This document shows, in pieces, positions 50,563 through 63,557 of a stretch of 64,000 bases of DNA (position 1 is its first letter; every line of letters begins with the position of its first letter). This DNA is from Pleurostoma richardsiae (taxonomy: Eukaryota > Ascomycota > Sordariomycetes > Calosphaeriales > Pleurostomataceae). The position numbers were made by a program, and so were the translations under genes. Where the stretch lies: assembly GCA_030052745.1 (NCBI GenBank), contig JANBVO010000059.1, positions 62,001 to 126,000 of the forward strand. Direction: 5' to 3'. The notes under the pieces were generated by a model that did not search any database, was not told the DNA's origin, and was given only the letters and a program-made list of their open reading frames with translations.

Positions 50563-53500
50563 CTACGCCGTACACGCTGCCGCTCCCTTACTCGTCTTCG
50601 TCTCCCAGCTAGTTACTGTCGCTGTTATCTTTACCGTTGTCACCTTGTTCACCGTCTCCCTGGACGTGACCGTCCCTGTTGGTTCTAGCGTCTGCGTCAC
50701 GGTCTTCCACACCACAGACGTACCTGTGGGCTGTGTCACAGTCTGCTTGACGGTCGTGTCCTTACTGTAGGTCACGGTCAAAGTTGAAGTTGGCAGCGTA
50801 GTGGTGGTCTGGACAGACACGGTCTTGTAGCTCGTCGTCGTCGAGGCTGGAAGAGTAAACGTCGACCATGCGGTAGTTGTGGTGAAGACTGTTTGTAAGA
50901 CCGTCGAAGTCGACGGCTTGAGGGTGGTGGTCTTGCCCGTCTCTTTAGTGACGACGAGAGAGACCGTCGAGGTGCTTCCAGGAACGGTTGTGGACGAGTA
51001 CTTGGTGCTGGTGGACACGCTCGTGCTGGTGACAGTCACCGGCTTCAGTGTCACTGTCTTGCCTGTTGTCTTGGTCGTGGATGTGACAGACGTGAACGTC
51101 GACCCGGGAATGGTGACGTAAGATGTCTTGACGTCGGTCGTGTACAAGGAGTACATCGTCACCGTCACGGCAGGGGCCTCCACGGCGCGGGGAACAAGAG
51201 TTGGAATAGTATCCCTGAATGTGATCGGCTCGTCGCGTCGGAGCTTGAGTTTTGCATTCGTGGGAATGCAAGTCAAAGTAGTCGAGGTCTTTTTCGTTGA
51301 AGTTGAGGTTGTGAAGACAGTGGAGTAGACAGTGGTTGCCTTCTCCTGGACTGTTGTCACCCCTGAGTCACCTACTGTCGCAGTGGTAGTACTCGTGACC
51401 TTCACGCTCTTCGGCGTCGACGTGTATGTACTGGTCTGCGTGGTGCCTATCGAGATTGTGACGGTCTTGGGCTTCGGGGTCGAAGTCTTGAGCGATGTTA
51501 CTGTCGTAGTCGTCTTCACCGTCGATGCCTTTGCGGTGACGGTCTTGATGGAGCTCGTCACCGACTCGGAGGTGACTGTAGAAGTCTTCACGGTCGCAGC
51601 CGGTGTGACAGTGGAGCCTACATTGACGAGAAGAGTAGATGTCTGAGTGACTGTCTCGTCTGGCTCGATGATGGTGCTCATGATGGTCGTGCCGGTCTTC
51701 TGCACAGACATGCGAGTTGTTGGCGATGGTGTGATAGTCGTACCGACGTCAGTGGTAAAGGTCGACGTACGTAGGAGCGTCTCATCCGGTGCCGTGGTGG
51801 TCAATGACAAGGTCTCCTTGATGGTCGAGATTCTGGTGGTATATACGGTTGATGTGGAGAGCCACATAGAGGAGGATGACAGTGTCGACGATGACGTAGA
51901 CGACACGATAGTTGAGCTAGTAGTCGGAGTCGTCACGTTCCCGGCTGTGAAAGGGGTAGCGCTCACGAGCGTCATATTGATCCACGATGTGGAGGAGAAG
52001 AAGTTTGCAACCTCAAACTGTACCGCGTCGGCTGCAGTTAGCTGCGTCGCGAAACTCGCCCGGCTGCCCGTACTTGCGCCGGGTCCGTAATTACTCATCT
52101 CTCCGAACAAGACGCCGTCGGTGCGCGGGTCACTCTTCGACCACTGCTCCCAGCCTGCGGCCTCGATGCACGAGCCCAGGTAGCTCTGGATATACGCAAC
52201 TCGCGCGTACGCATTCCAAGGACGGCCGAGAGAGATTTCCGAGAAAGAGTCATCGTTTGCAGGAGTGATAGTGCACTGGTCGAACACGAAGCCACCCACC
52301 GAAGTGTTAGTGCTTCGCTTGTCTGCTGTGAGCGAGACATCGTCGCTGTTGGGAGAGATAGTGCTGCTCAAGAAATACCCCGAACCGCTACCCCAGATCA
52401 TGTCGATGTTGCCCTCAATGTAGGAGTTGTAGGCGAAGAAGTAGCCATTGATTAGAAGAGCATCTTGATTGCCGTACACCTGGCATCCGTAGAGCGAGGC
52501 GTACTTGCTGCTCTTGACACCAAAACCAAGGGTGGCATAACTGCAAGAAGGAGTCAGCGAAGATATCGATCGTGCTTACAAGTAACAAAATAGAAGAAAA
52601 TAGGACTGATTGAGGATAGATATATAGGAGTGTAGGAGATAAAGAAGCGAAGGAGCCACGAGAGACAAGCGGCCAGAGGACGGAGGGGATATTGAGCCCT
52701 GGGGACTAGCAGGAGTTGGGAGATTGGACTTACTCCTTTGTTGTCCCAAAAGTATTGGCAAAGTTGATATTGATGGCCTGGAAGTAATTTCCGGTAGCAT
52801 AAACGGTAGCAGAGTCCGAGTTGGACGCATCTGCCTGCGTGTCGATACCTTTATCATAGGTGATCGTCACCTGATTCTGCGCGTAGTCGCTGGAAGCGTT
52901 CGAGTAGCCGATGAAGATGGTTGTACCGGACTTGTTCAGAACCAACTGCTCCTCGTAGGTTCCTGGGTAAATGAAGACGGTGGCCGTGACCTTGCTCGAT
53001 GTCGGGAGTGCGTTGAGCGCCGACTGGATCGTGTCGTACGTCGTAACCCCATCAATCTCCGTCTTAGAGACGATGAATGCGCCGGCGGGCGGTGTTGTCC
53101 CGTCGTACTCGGTGTCTGAAGGTGTAGTGGTGACAGCGGTGGCCGGGGTTGGCGTCACGATAGTGTCCCAATAGGTGAGGTCGAGCCACGACGTGTCCAT
53201 AACGGTTGCCAAGGGGTATGTATCACTAGTGAGCAGCGTGCAGTTTTGCCATGCTACTCTAGCAGCAGCATTGTTCTCCCAGTTTCCAGGGCCTGAGTTG
53301 TTGAACTCCGCGAAGGTGATATGGTCGGTGTTCGGCGACGACGTACCCCAGATCTTCCATCCACTCGGGTTAATGATGTCGTCCAGATAGCTGTTCTTGA
53401 CAATCACCATAGCGTAGCTCGAGTACGGTCGCCCCAGGTAAACGGACTGCGTTAGATCCACTGTTGCGCTCGCTGCAGCTGTGAACAGGCACTGATCAAA

Positions 53501-56500
53501 AATGTAACCGCCTGCAGCTGAGGAGGATGCTCGGCTCTGGGCTGTGATGGCCGACTTCTGGCGTTTGGCACCGATCGTACACCCCTTGAAGTAAGCCCTG
53601 CTGTAACCCCAAATGAAGTCGATGGCACCTTCAATGTAGCAGCTCTCATAGTACTGTTGGCCTTGCTTGTCGCCGGTGAGCAGTGTGTCTTGCCACCCGG
53701 TGAAGGAGCAGCCGTAGAAACCGATTTTGTTGCCGTATATGCTAGCCGCGAGGGTGACATAACTTGATTGTGACCCGTCGAGGTTATCGGAGTTTACTAT
53801 ATCCACGTTGTACATGCTGACCTGGCTGGCAGTGGATAGTGTAGCTGTCTCGGCATCGCTGTGTCCGGTTGGCAGAGGGCTGACAGAGAGTCCACGCGCG
53901 TGCGTGATGGTCACGGTGTTACCACTGTATGTTCGGCCAGGGCTCTGCTCCGTGTAGCCGATAATCATCACCGGGCCCGATCGGTCAATAGAAGGGACCT
54001 GCTCACTGTAAGTGCCCGGGTACATGAAGATGATTTGTGTACTCGAGTCATCGGGAAGGCTTGCGAGCGCGTCGGTCAGGTTGCTGTATGAGCCGCTGAT
54101 TGTTCCTCCAGCAGAGACGAGCACAGCAGCGGTCGGGGGCACAGTGCCATCAGTGGGATGTGCCCAGATAGCCCCAGATGTTTGTGTAGCAACTGACGTC
54201 TGTGTAGCGGATGCGGTGCTGCTTGCGGTGGCGCTGACACTGTAGCTGGGAACGTAGTTGTACGCTTCCATATCAATCCAACTAGTGCTGCCTAAGAACG
54301 AACTCAGAGTGTATGAGGCTGCTTCGGAGGCCGTGAGGTTCGTAGCGAATGACGCTCTTGAGGAGCTCCAGCTGCCAGGGCCGCTGTTATTATATTCGCC
54401 AAAGACGACATCCTATTCTATCATTAGCAATCGAACGAGTTGGAAACGAAGTGAGGCGTCTAAGAATGTATACGCAAGGGAACGGCTGGTAGTGTCTTAA
54501 AGAGCTGCATGGCAGAAGAGAAGTAGAATCGTTGTAGTGCCACAGTGAAAGAACTTACCGATGTCTGTGGGCTGCTGGTAGACCAGACCTTCCAGCCCTG
54601 CGAGCTAATGTGCTTGTCAAGGTATGAGTTCATGTAAACAGCAATGGCATACTGAGACCACGGCCGCCCAAGGTAGGTTGAGCCGTAGGAAGTACCGTAG
54701 GAGCTCGAGTACGTAATATAGCAGGAGTCGAACACGAATCCTCCGGCCCAGGTAGCACTTGGGCGGTTCTGGGCTGTTATGCAGGCACCGGCCGTGTTGG
54801 ATGCGATGTAGCACTGATGAAAGTAGGCTTTGCTGTAACCCCAGATGAAATCGACACTCCCCTCAATGTAGCAGTTGCTAAAAAGCTGCACCCCTTGGTT
54901 CGCCAAGAGGGTGTCCTGATAGCCCTTGAAGGAGCACCCATACGCCGCCATATTGGCTCCGTAGAAGTCGGCAGCCAGTGCCGCCGTGTTGGATGTCTGC
55001 GGGTACAGATTGATAAAGTCGATGTTGTAGAGAGCGAGACCAGATCCGTCTGTCTTCTTGGAGTTGAGGACGGGAGTGAGCTCGTCTTCGTTGAGCGACG
55101 TAAGGAGGCCGTAGCTGAACTGGATTTTGACCGTATTTTGCGAGAAATCATTCGGGAAGGAGGTCTCGCCACGCAGTGTAACCATGCCAGTACGGTTCAC
55201 CCAGACTTGCTCCGTGTACTCGCCTGCCAGGATGTAAACGGTGTACGCCTTGCCATCATTTGGTAGTGCTGCAACGGCGGACATGACGGAAGTATACTGA
55301 CCCGCTGCTGGAGTCGGAGCTACCGTGTAAGTTGCGGAGTTCGACGCAGTAGATGTTGCCGAGACGGCAGCTACGGAGCTTGCTGTTGTCGTTGTCGTTG
55401 TCGTTGTAGTGGCTGCTTGATACACCGAGTCTGGGAAGCCCGAAAAGGGGCCTATAGCATCACTATCAAGCCAGCTGATGTCCCCCAGTACACTTTCGGC
55501 CGTGTACGCCGAAGTGTCCGAGAGAACTTGCACGATAGAGCTGCGGGACGTAGTAGACGAGCCAGGGCCTGTGTTGTTACCTTCGACAAAGGTTGGTGCC
55601 GAGCTGGACGAGGAGACCTTCCAGCCTACCGCTGCGATATGCTGATCGAGATAGGAGTTGACGAAAGCAACATGTGCTAAAGTTGAGTAGTCTCTACCCA
55701 GGTATGTCGAACTCTTTGGCACCGACGCCGAGGCGGGAACAATGGCGGAGTGATCAAACACGACACCTGAACTACCGACCGACGTCTGGTACTGCTGAGC
55801 AACAATGGTCTGCGCAGTTGTTGTGCTATCGGAGACGATGATAGAGTTGTAAAAGTAGGCAAACCCCTGGCCCCAGATAAAATCGGTGGTACCGCTGATG
55901 GAGCAGCCAGCGAAATAGAAGGATCCATAGTTTAGCAGTAAGCTGCCTTGAGACGAATTGATGTTGCAACTATAGAATGCGGCCTTCTTGGCTTTTATCG
56001 AGACTGCAACGGCCTGATAGTTAGTCGTGGGCGTATAATCGTTCTCAAAATCGATGTTATAGAAGGTTAGCTGGTTTGTGTAGTACTGTGTCGACTGGAA
56101 GGCTCCTGTGGCAGCTGAACCACCGGCACTGGACAAGACGGCGCCTGAAGTCCTAATTGTCACGCTATTGGAAGACCGAGAAAGTGTGTCTGTCGACTCC
56201 CCGCGAAATGTGGTTGCACCGGTGCGCGCGTTAGGGAAGACGATCTGCTCCGTGTAGGTACCGGCTAGGATGTAGACGTAGCGGGAAGAAGAATCTAGAG
56301 GCAAATCGGCGACTGCAGAAGAGATGCTCGTATAGTTGGCACATGAGCCCGCGGGACCAACGATAAGTGCCGTGCTTGGTACCGAGGAGGGCAGAGAGCA
56401 GCTAGAAGCACTCCCTACAGCACTGCTGTAGGATGTACTAGTCGAGAGAAGTGATGTAGATGTGGAGGAGTCAAGTGTGACTGAAACCGAGGTCACTGGC

Positions 56501-58077
56501 CCGCTTGACGTAGAGATGCTGAATGGCGCGCTCGAAAGGACCGAAGTCGTCAGGGTTGTTAAGGAAGTTGACGTTGCGACAGCACCGGATGAGCTCGAGA
56601 GACTGGGCGTGGACGATACAGACGAAGAGCTAGAAACGCTGCTAGTGAGCGTGCAGGCTGGTGAGTACCCACTGGAAGACGAAGAGGTAGTCGAGACTGA
56701 GGACGAGGGTGCTGATCCAGTCGAGGTGGAAGAGGATACTGATATCACAAACGTCGTTGAACCCATCAGGGAGCTGGGCGAGGTTGAAGAGCTAGAGCTA
56801 GACACTGTAGAGGTAGAGCTCAATGTTGATGAAGACCCTGTGCTGCTCGATTGTGCCTCATGAGCCGCCTGGATGGAGCTCAAGAGAGTTGTATCCACCC
56901 AAGAGAGGCTGGATGTGGCGACTGAGGGATACACGTTGGCAAAGAAGCTTGAAAGCTCATACGGAGTCAGTCGCGCAGCGTCGGTGACCCAGGTCACATA
57001 CGCAGCCCTGCTAGCCTCATTGTTCAAGTAGCTCCCTGCGCCGGTAGTCAGGAACTCGATGTAGGTGTTCTGAGCCAGCTGGGTCTTAGAGTCAACGTGT
57101 GCACCTGAGGGAGCAACTAGACTCTCCAGGACCGAATTCCGATAAACAACGACCGACCCTTCACCGTTGCCAGCCGCAAGGTAGACATAATTGTTGCTAG
57201 TTCCTGGCTTCTGTATGACCGAGCAGGTGTCGAAAACAACCGTCGAATTGTACTGCACGCCGCCTGACACCGCACCTTGGCTGTAGACCAGCAGGGCGTT
57301 CTTACTGGTTGCAGTGATAGTAGAGCCATATATGTAAAGGGATGGATAGGAAAAGACAACTTTATCGGCTGCCTCAAGGTAGGAGTTTGCGATGAACCCG
57401 GCGGCATAGTTGCTGCTGATACCTACCGACCCGGCCGCAACGAACTGGCAGGCGTAGAAAGCATTTTGTGCCCCGCGAAGGTAGACCGTACCTGCTGCCG
57501 AGGAGGTATTGGTGTTGAAGAAGTTGATATTTCTCCACGTAACGCCTTTGGTAGCTACGGAATACGTTACCGGGACATCTGTATTCGAGATGGTGACCAG
57601 GTTGGACGAGTAGTCGACAGAATCGGCAGACTCCCCGACTATGGTGACTGCAGCAGTAGCCTGGATGACGACACTTTCTGTATACGTCCCGGCTTTAATA
57701 GTAACCGTCTGCCGACCATTGCTCTGCGCGTACTGGAGGGCTGCGTTGATGGCCGTGAACTGGCCGGTACCGTCTAACGCGACAGTGACGAGAGAAGAGG
57801 AGACTAGGATATTGTCAGGATGCTGCTACAGTACGTGTCTAGAGGATGTCATACAAGTCGAAGTTGCGGGGACCAGGGCAGAGGTAGTAGACGCTGTGCT
57901 ACTAGTCGAAGCTGAGGTTGCAGTTGTGACTAAGAGATCACGGGCATCAGCGCTTGGGATGACAGTAGAAGCCGAGCTCGAGCAAGCGTTGACTGTAGAC
58001 GTGGTGATGATGGTCGTTGCCGCACCTTGAGCAATGGCGCCCCAGCAAGAGAGGCCGAGAAGGAGAAGGGACAGCAT
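50563..58077 (-). CDS. Giant secreted protein with five tandem pectinesterase (CE8)-like domains and Ser/Thr-rich tail
   Basis: Exons 58077-57855, 57803-54559, 54412-52734 and 52540-50563 (introns 51, 146 and 193 bp) join to 2374 residues in one open frame. Signal peptide MLSLLLLGLSCWGAIAQGAA. Five beta-helix units follow. Unit A (about 75-392) keeps the fold pattern but has none of the three catalytic motifs. A Ser-rich linker follows (393-555). Unit B (555-870) has SSQGSLLL instead of GxQDTLL but keeps DFIWG and LGRDY. Units C (905-1210: GYQDTLL, VDFIWG, LGRPW), D (1250-1570: GWQDTLL, IDFIWG, LGRPY) and E (1595-1910: GNQDALL, IDMIWG, LGRPW) keep the acid/base Asp, nucleophile Asp and Arg. 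The tail (about 1917-2374) is Thr/Ser/Val-rich, surely O-glycosylated, with a dibasic LKLRRDEP site and no clear GPI signal. Likely role is de-esterifying plant pectin. One pectinesterase domain per protein is usual, so this layout is odd. Two or more fused genes are an alternative, but the three splices keep one frame. Confidence 0.88.
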
Positions 58078-59307
58078 CTTCGCGGCGGAGCCGTGGTGCA
58101 CCTGTCGCAGGTGCTTTTCTCGATCTTGATGACGGGATGTGGAAAACAGCCTGGAGGGACATGCCGGCAGTCACCAGGCCAAGAGAGGGAGGCCTGGATT
58201 ATCAATGCGACCCTGACCCATCCCAAAGAGATCGACACATGGGTGCCATGTGGAACAGAGCCATCAAGACGTTGCGACCGGGATATGCCAGTCGGGACGC
58301 CGGACAGATTAGGTTAGTTTACGGTCCCGGACAGATGTTCACAGCTGCGACGTGAGCATCTAGAACCGGCGAGTCCTCCATCTCTGGGACCAGGCGAATG
58401 GGCATGCCGCAGTCGCCGGTAGGTCCGGCCAAATGTCGGGGCAGTTTTTGACCGGTGCGTGGAGTAGCCACGAAGCTGTCAGGGCTCGGGGTACAGAAGC
58501 GCCAAAGCCTGAACTTTCAGGTGCTATCCTAACTGCGTAGGGCGAATGACCCGAGGTATCCGCGGGACACCGTGCAATCGAGAAATCATAGTGATGTGGC
58601 GCCCGAGGAGACTCCGTTGGAGGCAAGGCTAAGTTCCGGTGGGCTGGAAGCGACTACCCCGGGCGAAGTCCGGACGAGCGTCCGGCCACGTTGCCGCCGT
58701 GATGCGTGGGGTGATATTATCCACCTATGGCGAGCCAAGCCAGCATGCTGGCGCCGGACCTGATTCACCTTTTGGAGCGGTTGTCGCCTGAGATGTGAAG
58801 ACGTTGAAAGCCGATAGTCTACGCTAGGAGTAGGGCGACGGGGCAGCTGAAGCTCTAGCAGGAGATTCAATTAATAGTTCGGCTGACTACCCCTTCTGGG
58901 GCTTGGTGTCGGGTGTAAGTGCTCGACTTCCTTGCATACTAGTGCACCGGTGCGCCACGCGCCCGGTAAGCGAGGAGATCGGAGTGTTCATTTTTCCAGA
59001 GCGTCCCTGTATGCAGCAGCTCAGGACCAGCAAGGGCTTGTTGTGTGTCTCCGCAGGATTTGATACAAGATCTCTCTTTCCTGCCATGCTCGCCAGGCTC
59101 AATGCTCGAGAAAGGTCCTGGTTTGGTTCTTTCTGCTCTCTCGGTGAACGATTTCCGTCAATTGAGTTTACAAGCGGCGGGTGGTTCCGAAACTCTCTTC
59201 AAGCTGTGGGTGATCCCACGTTTTCTTTTGTCAGTGGCGATAAATAGGGATTAACTAAAATACTCATTGTCTTCACTGGGGTTAAGCGTGGAGACAAAAG
59301 AAGCTTC
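58078..59307. other. Intergenic region
   Basis: Promoter of the five-domain pectinesterase gene and 3' flank of the unknown membrane protein. Short frames only, nothing recognised. Confidence 0.5.
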
Positions 59308-61914
59308 TTAGCGCAGCAGCTCGTTCGAGCCGCTTTCTCCTTGCGACCCTGCTTGCTCAGGCAGCGATTCCCCAATGCTGTCGGGGCGAGACCCTTCCAT
59401 GAAAAACTCGGTCGCGGCTGGGCTTGCCACCAAGGTCAACTCCGTACTGCGACGGCCGGCGCAGTCCGAACTGCCCTCTTCATCCCGTGTCCGCGCGCTA
59501 CTTGCGCTGGCTCCCTTGGTGCCTGAACTCTCGACTGACTCGCTCCGGATGGTGCCCCTTTTCTCGGGCTCAAATGAGATTGGTCCTCCTGACTCCGTCC
59601 CTGTGTCGGACTTACATAATGCACACCTAGCGCAGGGGTACGCCGTCAAGCCGTCCTTCTCCACTGGCGCCAGGACTGACACATGCCTCGTAGTCACCGG
59701 GATCTCCGGTTTACCCCTTTCCCACCCTTCCACACCGGCGTTTTGCAGGGCCATCGCTAAAAGACTGTACTTGCCGTCGGAAAGGCGCGCGACTCGTCCA
59801 GCTTCTGCGGCTCTGGTCAGGTTCATCCCCTTTCTTAGCTTGCGGTCCCGGGTGTAATCGACGCAGTGTGACAGGAGCAGCGAAGTAATGATGATCGAGA
59901 GCGAGATGGCGACAACTATAGAGAGCGCGAGGACGCTAAAGTTCTGAACCGCGGCGGTCGAGCGAATGAGCTGATTTTGGCATAGCGAACGCTTCTGTTC
60001 CTCAAGATCCCTATCGGCGTAGTTCGCGTCCAGACGAGACATGTTCACGAACGGGTAAAGTGCCTCAGGGTGGCCCTTCGGCCATGGCTTCGCAATCCAC
60101 TGCAGCAAGCCGTTCTGGATTGCGGCCAGGTTCGACGCAAACCAGAGGTCGGCTTCTTTTGTCCATTGATTGGCTGGCAGAGCTGCGGCATCGCGGACAC
60201 CGTTCAGTTCTCCCACGAGAAGCCCTGGACGATAAGTTAATCAGCCAAATCCTAGTTCAGTAGCGGATGAAGAGGTCAGGTAAGTAACCGTCTCACTACT
60301 ACCCGCTGCTCTGCCAGGTTGACAGCTTCTATCTCAATAAAATAAGGTATCTCACCTGTTGTACCGTGTGCGACTCCCAGGCTAAAGGAGCCAACATAAT
60401 TCATGACCCAAAACATTCGTATGGCTGTGACAAGCTGAGCCTTGTTTAGCTCCATGGTGTTGTTCAGAATCTGATCCTTCTGGCCGACGAATCCAGTATA
60501 TTCGGTGCACATTCCATTGTTTGGGTTGCAGAAGTGTATCTGTTCGGTGCAAGCCATCACTGAAAAGGGCTTGCTTGAATAGTATACTGTGCCGGCGGTT
60601 GCAGCCGCATATTCATCCCCAGTTACTGGGTCTTGAGCAAGAAACACAGGGTCATCCACAGGCTGGTCATAAAACATCTGGCCCTGTGTGATCGCCATCA
60701 GAACCACATCAGCATCATTTCTGAGAAAGGGTGGCGCCGAGTCCGCTACATCTGGGTCTCCAAAGCCTGACTGGTAAACTGCTCGCCTGTTACTTTTTGT
60801 CAGTATGTCACAGATTTGACGTCCACTCTCTCGATATACGAGGTCAAACATGTCCGCGGAAGCAAGCAATGTGGGCAACGGAACGTACTGAGTGAAGAAA
60901 CCGACTCGCTCGTAGACGAGGTTCATGTCGATCTCAAAGGCCAAGTTGGAATCCTCCCCCAGGTCGGGAGCAAATTCCTGAAGGATTCCCAGGTATGTGA
61001 CGTTTATCTTGTGAGCACCCTCCAACCTGGAATAGGGAGCAGTAGTTAAGTTGGCAGGATCAGCAACCGCGCAAGTCACATTCTTGCTGAAAATAATGCG
61101 ATCATGTTTAGGGGCATTCATGCCGAAGTACACATGCGAATCAAGGGGCCCTGTCTCCATCATCCAAGCCATGGCGCGGGTGTCATTAGCACCCAGACAA
61201 GTAGTACCATTTGTATATGGACAGGGTATGGCCCGACCCGTCATGGGTAGTGTGGCTCGAGTGAACGCATCGAAGCCTGGCCGCGTGCCGTTGTACGCAT
61301 CTCGTGCGTAGCTGCGTGCGCGAACAGCAGCATCGTCCTGATAGCGCACGAGAGCGTCCAGGTAGGCATCGTGGTAATCAGGGCCGTCCTGCAGGACGAA
61401 ATCGCCGCAGTCATTGGGTGCCGCCAGCACCAGCACATCCTGATAGCTAGAGAGCAAGAGTGGGTTAGGTTGCTCACAGAACTTAATATGATGATGAAAC
61501 TCACCTCTTCGTTGCCACTTCTGCAACGAAGACACCGGCTGCAGCAAAAGCTGACAGGAAGAAGGTACCAAGGAACACGAGTGATAAAGTGCGCCGCTTG
61601 ACACGGCTTACTCGACCAGCCCAGGCTCGATATAGAGAAACGCCATCTGCGATGGAGTCGAACACCGAGCCGCCTCCGCGGAAGTGAACCTGTAGTTGTT
61701 GGTGGAGCAAGTCCTTTTCTTGCTTAGCAGCCAGCCTCTGGTGCAGATAGAACGAGAGAATTGACCATGCTCTGGTGCCAGCAAAGGCCACGAGCGACGA
61801 CAGTGCGGCGATGAGGTAGTTGCCCCATCTGATGGACACCGTAAGAGTTGCTCCGAGTGCCGGTGGGGAATTGTGATTTACCCAAACTCCGTGCTGAATG
61901 GTAAAGTTGGACAT
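59308..61914 (-). CDS. Fungal membrane protein of unknown function with large extracellular domain
   Basis: Exons 61914-61505, 61446-60356 and 60224-59308 (introns 58 and 131 bp) join to 805 residues. I recognise the layout as a kind of protein common in Sordariomycetes but not a named family. Two hydrophobic helices lie near the N terminus (about 33-57 and 110-134), separated by a soluble loop with AKQEKDLLHQQLQVHFRGGG. A long domain of about 460 residues follows, with many N-glycosylation sequons and Cys pairs (AIPCPYTNGTTCLG, CTEQIHFCNPNNGMC), so it probably faces outside. A third helix (about 595-620, VLALSIVVAISLSIIITSLL) leads to a Ser/Glu-rich cytosolic tail with a CARCALCKS cysteine patch. 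No catalytic motif seen. A receptor, sensor or wall-linked role would be a guess. Confidence 0.85.
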
Positions 61915-63557
61915 GGCACCCAGGAAGAAGGTTACAACAAGGCTTGAAATCTTGCGCTGGATATTTGTGACGAGTGCGTCGCGCGCTCTTTGGTCTTTCT
62001 TTAATGCTTTTCATCTCACCCACGGGGAGAGGACTAGGAAGATTCATGATTCTCCATCCTCCGCACAAGTTCTCCAATCTGGTCCATAAACCGAGTAGCG
62101 TTGCAATGTCGCCGGATGTCTCTCTCGGTGCTCGCTTGCTGTCTGCATGGTAACTGCAGCGCTTCTGCAACAGGTCAAAGAGCGAGGCCCGGATAAGTAG
62201 CTGGTAGCCGCTTCATATGCCTGATTTTGGGCGAAAATAGAAACATGTCGACGCCGTCAGCTGCAGGTCCTACACCATCCGTCCACGTTATTCCCTTTTA
62301 GAGTTGCAGTTTAGCTGGAGGGATGCTACCCTACTGAAGTCGGTTGAGCGGATGGCGTCTAGCCCCATCGCTCACACATGCAGGTCCAGGTAATATGCTG
62401 AGTAAGGACATTACTGCGCCTGCAATGGCTACTCCTTCGTCGGCGCCATCGGCACCCGGTCAGGCCGTGGAGCTGAAAACCATCGACTCGGTGGAAGATA
62501 ACAATAGCTGGCGTGTTTGTTCTAGGTTGAATATGTGCATTAGGGGCATTTCAAAGTTGAAGACCAAACTACAGTATACGTGGGCCCCGTGAGGTAGTCG
62601 AGCCGCCACTGCTCTTGCTGGTGCAGATTAGCGACGCCTTTCGCGGGCTAAATGTCGTCACCTGAAATATTCTACCTTTCTCAGTTGGTTCAGTTGACCA
62701 ATTGAGTATGTTGCGTCTTTGTGGACGAACGAGAAACCACACGTCCAAGCAACTCTAGCTGCATCACCGCGTGTGTCGGCCTAGGGAGATCAGACGCTAC
62801 TTGCTAGTCGATTTGATGCCTATTATTTCTTCTATTAGCGCTCATGTCTATTCTGCTCTTTCATTGGTTAGACAGAACGAGCCTCTTCATTCGTTCAAAA
62901 CACAAATCATTACGTTCAGGCAGGTATAACTCTTCAAGAAGAACAGTACTGATCCAGACAGCAAGGTACTACACTACTAGAGAGATAACGACAAGCCCAT
63001 GAACCAAGGGCCAGGGGCCGAATCGAAACCTACTATATCCCTAGTGCCCTTGTAACCAAGTACAGAGTAAATGCGTGTTACTTGTTACAAAGTGCTCCGC
63101 ACGATGCAGTCATCTTAGCAGACTTAAGGTTAGGGTTAACCACACATATCGAATATCTTCCACTGAGCCATTTCCTACAATCTTCCTTGTTATCTACTTA
63201 TGTGTTTCGTCGCTGTTTGCACTTGTCGTGGAGTAGATGCCTATTCTGGGTGGCAAGTCTACTAAACCCCGCACAGCAGTTGGGACAGGAGACCTTAACC
63301 CGACTTCTTACGCTGATGTCACAATAGGTTGCTGAATGTCGAAAACTGTCAGCCATTACAGACGTGCTCCCAGCACCGCGGCTTGAGCCACTTCTGGACC
63401 ACCAAAACTATGTATCAGAGGTCCTACTTGGGTCTGTATTGAGATTATTGATCGATAAAGGACAATGCAGAGCGTTTCTGAGGAGTTCCATGAGCGCTAT
63501 GAATACCTCGCATCTTCATCAGGAGCCTGTTTGCGGTGATGCAAGATATCTCAGCAT
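61915..63557. other. Intergenic region
   Basis: Promoter of the membrane-protein gene and 3' flank of the Dal5-type transporter. A small frame at 62398-62592 (MLSKDITAPAMATPSS) could be an exon of an unrecognised gene but has no support. Confidence 0.45.

Noticed and set aside
50879-52090. Long Val/Glu/Asp-rich frames on the plus strand opposite the pectinesterase tail
   Set aside because: They are the antisense of Thr/Ser/Val codons of the tail and have no own features; stop-free only because of that repeat composition.
56462-56863. Acidic 133-codon plus-strand frame
   Set aside because: Antisense shadow of the Ser-rich linker between pectinesterase units A and B.
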